Shown: positions 1 through 8,100 of the stretch, piece after piece
Numbering within the stretch: the stretch's first letter is position 1
Layout of the letters: every line of letters starts with the position of its first letter
The notes under the pieces: generated by a model
The model's input: only the letters and a program-made list of their open reading frames with translations
Databases searched by the model: none
What the model was told of the DNA's origin: nothing
Program-made: the position numbers and the translations under genes
Origin: Brevibacterium senegalense
GTDB taxonomy: Bacteria > Actinomycetota > Actinomycetes > Actinomycetales > Brevibacteriaceae
Length of the DNA stretch: 64,000 bases
Assembly: GCF_000285835.1 (NCBI RefSeq)
Contig: NZ_HE978600.1
Span: 35,102 to 99,101 of the forward strand
Reading direction: 5' to 3'

Positions 1-230
1 CGCATCGCGTGCCACATCTTCCGCACCCCGTAGACGCCGTAGTTCGCGGCGTGGAGCCGCTTGACCTCCTCGACGAGGAGACCATCGCGGATAGTGCGGG
101 CTGCGGGCTTCCGGGACTTCGCTGCCCGATAGCCACGGGAGGTGATGAACCCACGTGCCGTCGCGCCCAGGACGCGACAGATGAACTCGACCCCGAAACG
201 ACCCCGGAACGTGTCGATGAACCGGATCAT
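1..230 (-). CDS. IS3-family transposase orfB, partial
   Basis: The frame opens with MIRFIDTFRGRFGVEFICRV and continues to LHAANYGVYGVRKMWHAMR at the window edge; this is the N-terminal HTH_21-type region that precedes the rve (DDE) integrase core in IS3 orfB proteins. Its ATG (230-228) overlaps the orfA TGA (229-227) as ATGA, in the -1 frame. Expression may be by coupling or by the -1 frameshift usual for the family; the catalytic DDE residues would lie beyond the window. Confidence 0.85.
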   Translation of the reverse strand, partial: MIRFIDTFRGRFGVEFICRVLGATARGFITSRGYRAAKSRKPAARTIRDGLLVEEVKRLHAANYGVYGVRKMWHAM

Positions 231-544
231 TTCGTCGTGGGACGGTCGAGTTCCGCGGCGAAAAACGCTGACGCGGTCTTAAGGATCTCGTTCGCGCGTT
301 TGAGCTCCTTGACCTCGCGGCGCAACCGCTTGAGTTCATCGAGGTCCGCACTCGTAAGACCTTCTTCGACACCGGCGTCACGGCGGGCTTGTCTCGACCA
401 TCCCCGCAACGTGTGCGGGGAGATCCCGAGCTTCTCGCCAGTCGCAGTGGCAGCGCCCCAGACCGAGGTCTCTTCGACCCTGCGGTGGTCGTCCATCATT
501 CGTAGTGCCCGCTCCTTGAACTGCGGGCTGTACGTGTTGGCCAT
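227..544 (-). CDS. IS3-family transposase orfA
   Basis: A 105-aa protein with an N-terminal helix-turn-helix (YSPQFKERALRMMDDH to LGISPHTLRGWSRQAR) and a C-terminal leucine-zipper-like coiled coil (LDELKRLRREVKELKRANE), the standard IS3 orfA architecture that binds the terminal repeats. An AGGAGG ribosome-binding site lies at 553-558, 8 nt before the ATG. It ends KTASAFFAAELDRPTTK, the usual orfA/orfB overlap zone. Length matches the family. Confidence 0.9.
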   Translation of the reverse strand: MANTYSPQFKERALRMMDDHRRVEETSVWGAATATGEKLGISPHTLRGWSRQARRDAGVEEGLTSADLDELKRLRREVKELKRANEILKTASAFFAAELDRPTTK

Positions 545-572
545 ATTCCAATCCTCCTAGATCAAGCGGATC

Positions 573-595
573 GGAACGAAACCCAGGACGGTTCA
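573..595 (-). repeat. Terminal inverted repeat of the IS3-family element
   Basis: Reading the minus strand from 595, the sequence starts TGAACCGTCCTGGGTTTCG, the type of end seen in IS3-family elements. It lies 29 bp upstream of the orfA start. Its partner is outside the window, so the exact length is not verified. Confidence 0.6.
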
Positions 596-682
596 GTCCA
601 ATACGTCGCCGAACCTGCGCCGAGTTTCTGAGAGTGAGTCGCGGCAACTGCCTGCGCCAAACCACCGTGGAAAGGTCAAGAC

Positions 683-1474
683 ATGGTAGCCATCTCAATC
701 GTTGCCCTGGTCATCTCGGCCTTCGCCCTGCCATTCACCATCTGGGCAGCGCGGGCGGCCGCGAGGCAGGCTAAGGCGGCGCACAACCAGACGGAGATCC
801 AGCGCGAGCAGGTGGCCGCCGCGCGGGAGCAGACTCAACTACAACGCGATCTCGCTCATGAAGCACTACAGCCCTACGTGTGGGCGGACATCCAGCCAGA
901 TATGCAGCAAGGCACCGTCATGCACGTGGTGGTGGGTAACAACGGTCCCACCGTCGCACGCAACGTGAGGGTGACGTTCGATCCGCCGCTTCCGGCCGGC
1001 CAGCAACAGTCGGACAAGGTCGAGAGTGTTCAGCGGGTGCTCGCCAGCGGACTCCGCTCGCTCGCGCCGAAGCGGGAAATCCGGTGGACGCTCGGTGCCG
1101 GCTACGACCTACTGTCCAGCGAGGAACCACAGGTGCGCACTGTGCGTGTCGAAGGCGAGGGTCCGCACGGTCCGCTGCCTGTCCTCGAGATTGAGATCGA
1201 CATCTCAGAGTGGCGTCAGGCCAGGGATGCTCCGGACGGCTCACTGCATCATGTACGTGGCGCGATCAAGGACCTCACCAAGGCCGTGGGTGGCGTAGAC
1301 AAGACGATGAAGCGTGTTGTCGATCGCTTGGATTACCCAGCGCCAGAGACGGTCGAACTCAATGAAATGAGCGACGCCTTCACCAGGCAGCAACTCGCAC
1401 CGCCAGCACCCGAGGATGAGGCGGATTCCACGGATCGAGCATCACTGCCACCGTCGACGGCGGAGGAACAATAG
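683..1474 (+). CDS. Hypothetical membrane-anchored protein
   Basis: A 263-aa protein of unknown function. Residues 1-25 form one hydrophobic segment (VAISIVALVISAFALPFTIW), followed by an Ala/Arg/Gln-rich coiled coil (about 25-60), then a soluble domain opening with LQPYVWADIQPD and VVVGNNGPTVARNVRVTFDPP, which looks like a beta-sandwich region. The C-terminus (about 220-263) is Pro/Glu-rich and probably disordered. I recall similar N-anchored proteins as unnamed hypotheticals in actinobacterial accessory DNA. A GGAAAGG site precedes the ATG. It converges with the 919-aa gene (15 nt between the stops). Codon use is less GC-extreme than in the core genes, in line with acquired DNA. Confidence 0.65.
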   Translation: MVAISIVALVISAFALPFTIWAARAAARQAKAAHNQTEIQREQVAAAREQTQLQRDLAHEALQPYVWADIQPDMQQGTVMHVVVGNNGPTVARNVRVTFDPPLPAGQQQSDKVESVQRVLASGLRSLAPKREIRWTLGAGYDLLSSEEPQVRTVRVEGEGPHGPLPVLEIEIDISEWRQARDAPDGSLHHVRGAIKDLTKAVGGVDKTMKRVVDRLDYPAPETVELNEMSDAFTRQQLAPPAPEDEADSTDRASLPPSTAEEQ

Positions 1475-1488
1475 CGCCTGCGGAACTC

Positions 1489-4248
1489 TTAGTCGGTGGT
1501 GCTCTCGCGTGCAGCCTTGCGAATCTGTGCTGAAGGGTGCTGCGTGGCGATGGTCAGCAGTTGAGAAACGGATGACACCTCCGAAGGCGTGTGGAGCCCG
1601 GAAACGACCGCCGCGGCACTCCGCCTTCCGCCAGACTTCAGGACCTTCGACAGGATTGTCGCGACTCCCTCAGATGCGCGCTCGGCAACGACCAACCTGC
1701 TCAGCCCTCTGAGCGCCGCGTCACGTACGGTTTCGGTTGCGTCACCCGCTAGAGCGAGAAGGAGTTCGGACTCTGCCTTGTCTCCGAAACGTTCGATGAT
1801 CCGTGCACTCGCGGCACGGCGAACGGTGTCGCCGCCAAGAAGGTCCCGTATCAACGGTTCGCGCGAGGCCTCATCTGCGAGAGCAGCGAGCGCTTCGGCG
1901 GCGAGGCCTCGGATGTCCTCATCGTCATCGAAGAAGGTCCGCACTGGCTCTCGGTTCCGAAGCGCTGACACGGCTTCGACAAGTTGTGTCTTGATTGGGT
2001 CGGCAAGCGTCGCTCCATGGATGGCGAGTACTTGCAATGCGCCAGACTGTTGCTGAGGTCGGACCCCGGGAGCCGTCAACAGAGCTTCGATACGATCCCA
2101 CCGCCCACTCGACGGGTGCCAGATACCGAGCAGAGTCAGTGCATGGCCGGGGTCGAGACCGCCGACGCTGTACGCCCCCTTGGCGGCATCCTCGATGAGC
2201 TTGTCGATGACGCTGCACAGTCGGTCGGTGAGAGCGTTGACTGCATCGGAGGGCAGCGTTCGTACGTCGTCGATGGCTTCGAAGATGATCAACTCCCCGG
2301 CCCGGGCTCGTTTAAGGACTTGCTCGCGACTCTCGACTACTGCAAGAGCAGCGACCCTCAAGAAGGCCTCGCGTAGGTAGGCGGCGTCGCCGTCAGATCG
2401 GGTCGCCGCGCGCTGACGGTCACTCTCACGCCACGCGGATGCGGGGATCGTATGGATTAGCCGGGCCAGTGTCTGCGCGGTTCCGTCGTCGCTGACCGGT
2501 GGTTGGTCGAGGAAGTAATCGATCACGTTGTGAAGGGCGTCCTCGCTCAACGTCCAGACCATGGCCTTCAGCAGATCGATGATCTTATAGAGCACGATGA
2601 ATGTAGGCCGAGCACGTTCCAGGTAGGCCTGTGGCTCTTGAAGCATCGCTAGCGCCCACGCACAGATTTCGTCGGCGCGTGCTGGTTCGAGAACGTCGCC
2701 GGCGGCCGTCAGCAGTTCGATATCTGCCAAAGCCGTCGTTCGAGTCGATCGAGACAAGTCCACGCTGCTCGCCGCGATCCTGGCGGCCATCGTTGGACCC
2801 GTGCGCACGATGTGTCGAGTCGCGCGCCCAGTGCTCTTGCTGTCACCGGAGAGACGGAGAAGAGTCAGCCGGCCGGCGACCCTGTCGGGATCGTCTGTGG
2901 GTCCGGTGGTGACAAGGAAGTGCTCTGCGAGAGCGCCAATTGCGACACGCCACCCGTCATGATCACCAGCGCATGAGGCCAGCAACGCGGCGGAGAGTAG
3001 GCGTTTGTGGGCGGCGTCTGAGCCCCCGATCCGAATCGACGCGTCCTCGCTCCAGCTCCGGAACTCCTCCGAGAGATGAGCGGATAGCCCGTAGGACATC
3101 ACCTGGGTTCTCCACCACGACGCTGGGTTGTCACTGCGCTGGATGATGTTGGCGATGTCGCCCTGCATCCAGCCGGTTGCCCTGAACGACGTCATCGCAC
3201 ACGCTCCCGCGATGGCCGCAGCCGTGACGTCTGAAGGTGCTTCTCGGTGGATGCGCTGGGTCTTCATCGCGAGGTCGAAAGCCTCCTCGTGTCGTCCGAC
3301 CTCCAGCAGCGCTCGTGCTCGTTGCGCTTCTAGCCATGCGTGGTCCACTGAGGAGTAGTCGTCATGTGCCAGGGCGTCTTGGAGTACCTGGAGCGCCGTA
3401 TCGGGATCGTTCTCGTCGAAGTGATAGATGCAGCGGAGCACGGATGCCGCGGCGCGTTCACTCGGCGTCGAAGCTAGGTCGACAAGCTGAAGTAGGTCAG
3501 CGGGTTCTCCTTTGTAGTGCCAGAGATGAAGGGCAGCAGTGGCGCGCCAGCACCAGTCGTCGGCTTCACGTGCGTCGTTGAGTGACAGCCCTTTCTGCTC
3601 GGCGTTATTCTCCCGTGCGAGCGCGGGAAGGCTCATCGGTTCCACAATCCGTTCAAGGTCGTCCCGGAAGAGCGCTTGCATGGCGAGGGCTTCGAGCCCG
3701 GAGATCGAATCTGGGGCCAGGTTCGGGTGGGGGGCGATGAGCCGGGGGGTGATGAGGGCATGCCGGATTTCGTCGGCCGGCGCAAGATGCACCGCGCCGG
3801 TCCACGCAGTGCCGTCCCAGGTCGGGGTCGGAAGCTGTGTCAGTGCGACATCGGAGAGTGCTTCGTTGTGGTCCGCGTCAACGTATTGGGAGGCTGGTAC
3901 CAGTATCTTGGCGCCTTTGCCGGTCGGGATGACGTGTTCCGGGGTGACGTGGGCCCAGTACGAGACATCTCTGTCTTGATCGCGCAGGATTACCACGTGC
4001 GGCAGAGCGTGGCGCAGCCAGTAGTCGAAGTGTTCACGGTCGTCTTCGGCAAACCACCACCCAGTGATAGTGCCCTCGGCGTCCTTCTGCGGGGATTTGA
4101 AGTATGACGACCCGGTCTTGACCTGGGCACCCATCACGGCGCCGAGTTCGTACCGGCGGGCATCTCGCGGCCGCAGATACAGATCGGTGCCTGTGTCGTG
4201 CCGGCTATCGATCACCCCTCCCCAGCCCAAGCGCTCGAACTGCGCCAA
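1489..4248 (-). CDS. DUF4365-type predicted nuclease with helical/HEAT repeats
   Basis: A 919-aa protein as read from a TTG at 4248. Residues 1-130 resemble DUF4365: FERLGWG, then HDTGTDLYLRPRD, then MGAQVKTGSSYF, then WWFAEDDREHFDYWLRHALPHVVILRD. D22 with Q42-V-K44 fits the D...(E/Q)xK core of PD-(D/E)xK nucleases, so a DNA- or RNA-cleaving role is inferred. The middle (about 200-760) is alpha-helical with a TPR-like stretch (about 265-335). The end (about 770-919) is HEAT-like (LAAEALAALADEASREPLIR, ATETVRDAALRGLSRLV). It lies directly downstream of the 389-aa gene and is probably co-transcribed. The start is uncertain: family-like sequence (SGESEV) continues in frame upstream of the TTG, with no ATG/GTG/TTG back to at least 4380. 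Confidence 0.7.
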   Translation of the reverse strand: MAQFERLGWGGVIDSRHDTGTDLYLRPRDARRYELGAVMGAQVKTGSSYFKSPQKDAEGTITGWWFAEDDREHFDYWLRHALPHVVILRDQDRDVSYWAHVTPEHVIPTGKGAKILVPASQYVDADHNEALSDVALTQLPTPTWDGTAWTGAVHLAPADEIRHALITPRLIAPHPNLAPDSISGLEALAMQALFRDDLERIVEPMSLPALARENNAEQKGLSLNDAREADDWCWRATAALHLWHYKGEPADLLQLVDLASTPSERAAASVLRCIYHFDENDPDTALQVLQDALAHDDYSSVDHAWLEAQRARALLEVGRHEEAFDLAMKTQRIHREAPSDVTAAAIAGACAMTSFRATGWMQGDIANIIQRSDNPASWWRTQVMSYGLSAHLSEEFRSWSEDASIRIGGSDAAHKRLLSAALLASCAGDHDGWRVAIGALAEHFLVTTGPTDDPDRVAGRLTLLRLSGDSKSTGRATRHIVRTGPTMAARIAASSVDLSRSTRTTALADIELLTAAGDVLEPARADEICAWALAMLQEPQAYLERARPTFIVLYKIIDLLKAMVWTLSEDALHNVIDYFLDQPPVSDDGTAQTLARLIHTIPASAWRESDRQRAATRSDGDAAYLREAFLRVAALAVVESREQVLKRARAGELIIFEAIDDVRTLPSDAVNALTDRLCSVIDKLIEDAAKGAYSVGGLDPGHALTLLGIWHPSSGRWDRIEALLTAPGVRPQQQSGALQVLAIHGATLADPIKTQLVEAVSALRNREPVRTFFDDDEDIRGLAAEALAALADEASREPLIRDLLGGDTVRRAASARIIERFGDKAESELLLALAGDATETVRDAALRGLSRLVVAERASEGVATILSKVLKSGGRRSAAAVVSGLHTPSEVSSVSQLLTIATQHPSAQIRKAARESTTD

Positions 4249-4282
4249 GACCTCAGACTCACCCGAGGTTCCCGTAGCTTCG

Positions 4283-4311
4283 TTTTTGGCGCGCGCACCT
4301 ACGCCTCCTCC
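4283..4311 (-). promoter_or_regulatory. Strong SD and GTG out of frame with the DUF4365 gene; A5 slip site
   Basis: Minus strand: GGAGGAGG at 4311-4304, then the upstream gene's TAG (4301-4299) directly followed by GTG (4298-4296). That GTG is not in the DUF4365 frame. After four codons the run CCAAAAAC (five A at 4287-4283) allows a -1 slip that would enter the frame encoding NEATGTSGESEVLAQFERLG. Either the start is the TTG at 4248, or a frameshift or a lost A explains the layout. Seen in sequence; the mechanism is inference. Confidence 0.45.
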
Positions 4312-5468
4312 GTTGCCTCGTCCGCAACAACGCGAACGTTGCGTATCGCAGAGCCAGTAAATATGAGCGGAATGAACGAGTCGCGAAATGCGATTCCCGG
4401 TGGACGCCGCGTAGGCCCGCCACCGGGAGGAGTGGTGAGAGGGAACCTCATCCCGACCGGAGCCTTGCCTGAAACATGGTCAGGGTGCGGGCCGCCGACT
4501 GGGTAACCGGGGTGAGCGGGAGCGTCCAGATGGTCGGGAAGGTCTGCCCGTCCTTCGAAGTGTTTCGTGGCCGCTACATGGAACATCGCCCCGTGGGCCC
4601 AGGCGATCATGTATGCCTCGGCGAGAACGGCAGGGACATCCACCCTCAACTGCGTCAGCTCCAGTCCTTGTCGATGCCCGTCCACCTTGGGTGCCTGTGC
4701 GAGAACTCCGATAACGGGGCGGTCGAAGATGTCCACGGCGTCCGCGCCGGTCAGCGCACCAACCGGGATCGTCCCATCTGCGCTGGGCGGAGTGGTGACG
4801 AATGAGACTTTGAGGTCATCACGAGCGCGGACTGAGAGACCGTGCTTGACCTTGTTGTGAGCAGCGTTGAGTTGGAGCTCATGTCCCACGAGTAGGTCGA
4901 TAGCGAACTGGAGCCAGTCGGCGAACACGTTGGACGCCGAAGCAAGTTGCTCGGTCATCCCGCTTTGCAAGTCCTGCTCGCGGAGAACCAGGCGGGCGAA
5001 CTGCATCGGGGTCTCCGCCGAGGAGAAGGACTCGCGGAGCTGGCTTACGACCTGATCGAGTTGGTTTGGCCCGGCCGACAGGGCCTCCCAAACGCACGAT
5101 TCGGCGACGTTCGTCCGTTGCGAGAGTGCCGCCGTCAACCGGACAAGCGACTCAGCCGCATGGTGCCGCAGGGCGTACGCGTCCGTGGCGACCTGTGTAG
5201 CAATGGACCTCGGCGAGGTCTCGGGTATGAAGCCCACCGGCCGACCAAGGAGGCGAGCGAACCGCCCACGGGTCTCGCTCGCGTGCTGCTGTTCATCATC
5301 GGGTGCGGCCAGGGGATGCTCATCGCTGTCGACGTCCGACTCTGCCCACCGCAGCATCATGCCGATCCGAGCGCTGAAGTACCCGTGTGGATCAGACGAC
5401 AGGAACGTGTCGTCAAGCTCCTGACACTGCTCGGCCGTCAGGTCTGGCCCGGCTGTTAGCGGGTACAT
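4299..5468 (-). CDS. Hypothetical protein, partner of the DUF4365 gene
   Basis: A 389-aa soluble protein I do not recognise. It is mostly helical up to about residue 230, with a conspicuous AHNKVKHGLSVRARDD motif (about 205-220) similar to N-x-x-KHG motifs of helical AbiV/HEPN-like proteins (tentative). The last 100 residues are Pro/Gly-rich (HPGYPVGGPHPDHVSG). The stop TAG lies within the translation-initiation zone of the DUF4365 gene, so the two appear coupled. The ATG sits 6 nt after a TACGCT -10 box with no SD, so the mRNA is probably leaderless. Paired with a putative nuclease, it could be a regulator, toxin partner or sensor; this is inference from context only. Confidence 0.6.
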   Translation of the reverse strand: MYPLTAGPDLTAEQCQELDDTFLSSDPHGYFSARIGMMLRWAESDVDSDEHPLAAPDDEQQHASETRGRFARLLGRPVGFIPETSPRSIATQVATDAYALRHHAAESLVRLTAALSQRTNVAESCVWEALSAGPNQLDQVVSQLRESFSSAETPMQFARLVLREQDLQSGMTEQLASASNVFADWLQFAIDLLVGHELQLNAAHNKVKHGLSVRARDDLKVSFVTTPPSADGTIPVGALTGADAVDIFDRPVIGVLAQAPKVDGHRQGLELTQLRVDVPAVLAEAYMIAWAHGAMFHVAATKHFEGRADLPDHLDAPAHPGYPVGGPHPDHVSGKAPVGMRFPLTTPPGGGPTRRPPGIAFRDSFIPLIFTGSAIRNVRVVADEATEEA

Positions 5469-5474
5469 TCAACA

Positions 5475-5480
5475 AGCGTA
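5475..5480 (-). promoter_or_regulatory. -10 box for the leaderless 389-aa/DUF4365 operon
   Basis: Minus strand TACGCT, 6 nt before the ATG at 5468, so transcription should begin at or next to the start codon. It matches the TANNNT plus 6-7 nt pattern seen at other leaderless genes in this window. Confidence 0.5.
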
Positions 5481-5752
5481 TGATTGCGAAATCGGCCTGC
5501 CAAGTCGCCTCGCCGGGCCACCGGCACGCAGCGTGATCCACGCCTCATACGAGAGTAGGGCAGACGGCTAGTCGGGGCGCTCAAGGACCGTGACCGTAGC
5601 TGTCTAGCTTCTTCCTTCTGACAGGAACCACCCGTAGACTGCCTGATGAGGCGGGTTTCTCCTCTGTAGCGCGCCGGTCTCGGCAGACCCTCGGGTCACT
5701 CTTCAACGCACTGCCCTACCAGATGCACTGTGCGATGGAGAGGAACAAGACC
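5481..5752. other. Intergenic region, no gene recognised
   Basis: Separates the divergent 389-aa gene and the small membrane protein. It holds stop codons in every frame, no recognisable tRNA or attachment site and no convincing terminator. The small membrane protein's SD (GAGAGG, about 5736-5741) is at its right end. Confidence 0.4.
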
Positions 5753-6142
5753 ATGATCCGTCTGATCTGGGCAGTCAGCGTCCACACCCGCTGCTTCCTG
5801 CGGCGTTACATGCCCACCAACATCCTGCTGGATGCGATCCGCACCTGCCGTGGTTTGAGGTGGGGCATCCCGGCGATGCTGCTCGCGATCCCGTACCTGC
5901 TGATCGCGAATGTCTGTGTCCAACTCATCGAGGACGGCGCCCCCGGATGGCTTCACCTCGCAGTGCTGTGGGCGATCTGGAACATGCTCAAGATGCTCTG
6001 GATCGGGCCGGTCAGCGCTGCGCTCCTAATCCGCGCCCGTGTCCGCGAGTCCATCACCGCCCGTCGCGAGCGCGCCAGCTCGCCCGCCGAAGCAGACGAC
6101 GCCGAAGAGCGGGCCGTGGTGGACGCGATAGGTATCCGGTGA
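5753..6142 (+). CDS. Small conserved membrane protein (often labelled sulfate permease)
   Basis: A 129-aa protein beginning MIRLIWAVSVHTRCFLRRYM, with two or three membrane segments (about 38-60 PAMLLAIPYLLIANVC, about 68-95 LHLAVLWAIWNMLKMLWIGPV) and a charged Arg/Glu tail. I recall near-identical small proteins in actinobacterial accessory regions carrying the database name sulfate permease; at this length it lacks the transporter and STAS domains of a real SulP permease, so the transport function is unsupported. The second in-frame ATG (5753) is chosen because GAGAGG lies 8-10 nt upstream. It converges with the HTH gene at 6154. Confidence 0.65.
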   Translation: MIRLIWAVSVHTRCFLRRYMPTNILLDAIRTCRGLRWGIPAMLLAIPYLLIANVCVQLIEDGAPGWLHLAVLWAIWNMLKMLWIGPVSAALLIRARVRESITARRERASSPAEADDAEERAVVDAIGIR

Positions 6143-6153
6143 GGTGTGAGAAC

Positions 6154-6516
6154 TCAGGCACCGACCCGGCGACGACCGCCGGCACGGATCGTCCCGCCGC
6201 AGGCGAGCACCGCCGAGCGCACGGCCTCGTCGCTGACTCCGAGTCGCGCGGCGACCTGAGCGAGTGTCAGCCCACCTGCGTAGAGCTGAGCGGCGTCCTG
6301 TCGGATCGCGTCCGGCAACTCCGGGCGACGCGCCGCCAAGCCCGCCTCCCGAGCTATCTCCCGCACGGTGCCGCGGTGCACGTTGAATCGCGTCGCCAGC
6401 TCCCGCACGGGCACACCATCGGCGTAACCGGCGATCAGCTCGGCTCGATTGGAGACTCTCAAACGGGTTTGAGACTGCCGCGAATTCTCACGCACCGGAC
6501 CCCGCTCATCGGTCAT
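6154..6516 (-). CDS. Small tandem helix-turn-helix protein (recombinase-like HTH)
   Basis: A 120-aa protein, read from the ATG at 6516. It has two HTH units: AELIAGYADGVPVRELATRF followed by VHRGTVREIAREAG (about 25-58), and QDAAQLYAGGLTLAQVAARL followed by GVSDEAVRSAVLACGG (about 72-105). The units resemble the C-terminal HTH of resolvase/invertase proteins, but no serine-recombinase catalytic domain precedes them. It may be a stand-alone DNA-binding protein or a recombinase tail. An in-frame extension upstream of 6516 is Arg/Pro-rich and judged non-coding. Confidence 0.6.
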   Translation of the reverse strand: MTDERGPVRENSRQSQTRLRVSNRAELIAGYADGVPVRELATRFNVHRGTVREIAREAGLAARRPELPDAIRQDAAQLYAGGLTLAQVAARLGVSDEAVRSAVLACGGTIRAGGRRRVGA

Positions 6517-6648
6517 CCGAGCACCCCGAGCGCGCGGCCGACGAGCCCGAGAACCCCGTAGAACGCGGGGAATCAGCGATCCGAGCGGCTTCCGGGGGTT
6601 TGAGAAGCTGCTACGGAGGCCCACCCATGCGGAGTGTCGGGTTGTCGA

Positions 6649-7298
6649 TCACGCCTGACGCGTGTCCCGGTCGAGGTCGATCTGAGCTTCGAACAGCCTG
6701 TGCAGCGCATCACGGCCGTCAGCGGTGAGTGCGACGGCACGACTGCTCCGGGCGGGTCGAACCCACTGGCGGTCGTGGAAGACGGAACAGAGATGTGCGC
6801 CTGCCGGGTCGGAACGGGTGTTCCAAAGCGTCGCTGAGCCAGCTATTGCCCGCAGTCGTGAGCACGAGCGATTCCTCATCGAGCAGCGTCTGAGCGACGC
6901 GTGCGTCGGTGATCGCGACCCCGAGGGTGCCGGCGAGATGGTCGTAGCAGGTGCGGGCGCGTGCCAGTGCGGCTCTGAGGGAGACCGCACGCAGTCCGCT
7001 CACCGGCGTGGCCGGCTGATCACCCAGTGCGGTAACGGCTTCGAGGGCTTCGGCGACATGGGTGCCCGCGAGGTGAACGTACCGGCTACCGGCTCCGACC
7101 CACGCGACGCTCGTGGAGGGGCCCGCGGTCGACGAGGAGATTCGCGTGTCCGGTGGCCGTCGACACCGCGACGCCTGCGATCTGCGCCAGGTCGCTCACC
7201 GTCTTCCAGGTTCGCTCGTCCATGAGCGCGACCAGCATGCGAGCACGTGACGCGTGCGCCAAAGCACCCGCCACCGCCGCAAGATCCTCGGCCGTCAT
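6649..7298 (-). pseudogene. Disrupted ArsR-family winged-helix regulator
   Basis: The N-terminal frame from 7298 encodes a clear ArsR-type HTH (MTAEDLAAVAGALAHASRAR, then MDERTWKTVSDLAQIAGVAV, then STATGHANLLVDRG). It stops at 7086 because TACCGGC is repeated in tandem at 7080-7093. Removing one 7-bp copy restores GRSRYVHLAGTHVAEALEAV and the frame through LRAALARARTCYDHLAGTLG. A second lesion near 6800 joins GNSWLSDALEH to a third frame (GAHLCSVFHDRQWVR, SRAVALTADGRDALHRLF) and appears to have lost about 30-40 residues of the usual C-terminal domain. Related regulators are about 220-230 aa. Not functional as it stands. Confidence 0.8.
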
Positions 7299-7440
7299 GA
7301 CGATCAGTCTGGACCGGCGATACTTCGGCCTCCGCCGACATGTTCCGCACCGACACTTGCAGGATGGACATCCTCAACGATCCCGCTTTCGTCGTCCCGC
7401 AGCCACCACTCGCACCGAGGGGCATCACTTGGTTGCGATC

Positions 7441-8013
7441 CTACGTCGCGCGCTTCTCCGAGGGTGCCGACCACGGACGACGACGAAGAATCGCCGTTCG
7501 CATCCTCGACGCGGTGCCGCCTGGACGACAGTAGTCGGACTGGGCGGAGACCGGGTTGCTGACTGTCGTGCCTGCCTGCCCTCCGAGCGCGTACGCGCCG
7601 CCGCCCACTCCGGCGATGACGATCGGGGTTACCGCGTGTCCGGTCCCGGTGAACGACCCCAGGAGCAGAGCACTGCCTCCACCGCCGCCGACGCCACCAG
7701 AGACACCCGACGTGTCGCCCGAGTAGTCGGTTCCACCACTTCCGCCGTTTCCGTACCCCGCGCCGCCTGCTTCTGGCCCTGTCCCCGTGCTTAAGCTGCC
7801 GCGGCGACCCGCGATCAGCGTCACCTGCGTGTTCCCACCCAACTGATTCGGAGTGAGAGTGCCCGAAATGACGGCGCCCTTCCCGAACCAATCGGACGTC
7901 ACGTTCATTCGTGCACCGTACGTCCCGGAGACGCCGCCCGCAGTGGCGGCCACGACGTACTCGACCGACGTGAGGTCGGCGGTGTTCGGGATGTCGATGA
8001 CCCGTTCAGCCAT
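7441..8013 (-). CDS. Glycine-rich hypothetical protein, possibly decaying
   Basis: A 190-aa ORF read from MAERVIDIPNTADLTSVEYV. Residues 1-80 look like a beta-rich domain (GTYGARMNVTSDWFGKGAVI, NTQVTLIAG); residues 80-150 are glycine-rich low complexity (GGAGYGNGGSGG, GVGGGGG). After about residue 155 the composition turns to Arg/Pro/Ser, as expected from an out-of-frame tail, so the native C-terminus is probably lost. Function unknown; glycine-rich exported or phage-tail-like proteins look similar. No signal peptide and only a weak SD. It lies between two pseudogenes. Confidence 0.4.
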   Translation of the reverse strand: MAERVIDIPNTADLTSVEYVVAATAGGVSGTYGARMNVTSDWFGKGAVISGTLTPNQLGGNTQVTLIAGRRGSLSTGTGPEAGGAGYGNGGSGGTDYSGDTSGVSGGVGGGGGSALLLGSFTGTGHAVTPIVIAGVGGGAYALGGQAGTTVSNPVSAQSDYCRPGGTASRMRTAILRRRPWSAPSEKRAT

Positions 8014-8100
8014 CGGAATCGCTTTCAGTGCGCGTCGACGTGCGTCGGTCGGTGGGGTGGAGCGACCGACGTGATCGGAATAGCGCGACAATCGTACTGA

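Larger units (their letters stand above)
1..595 (-). mobile_element. IS3-family insertion sequence, one end (truncated by window edge)
   Basis: Minus-strand element with the classic IS3 layout: an upstream orfA with an HTH and coiled-coil tail, and a second frame (orfB, integrase-like) that starts inside the orfA stop and runs off the left edge of the window. The outer boundary is placed at 595, where the minus strand begins TGAACCGTCCTGGG, like IS3/IS407-group ends. The other end and any target duplication lie outside the window. Confidence 0.85.

Noticed and set aside
5640..5690. Terminator or attachment site in the 5.5-5.7 kb gap
   Set aside because: Short GC-rich repeats around GAGGCGGG do not make a stable stem, and no integrase gene is nearby.
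5753..6142. Real sulfate permease
   Set aside because: 129 aa with two or three helices lacks the SulP transport core and STAS domain; the common database name is not supported.
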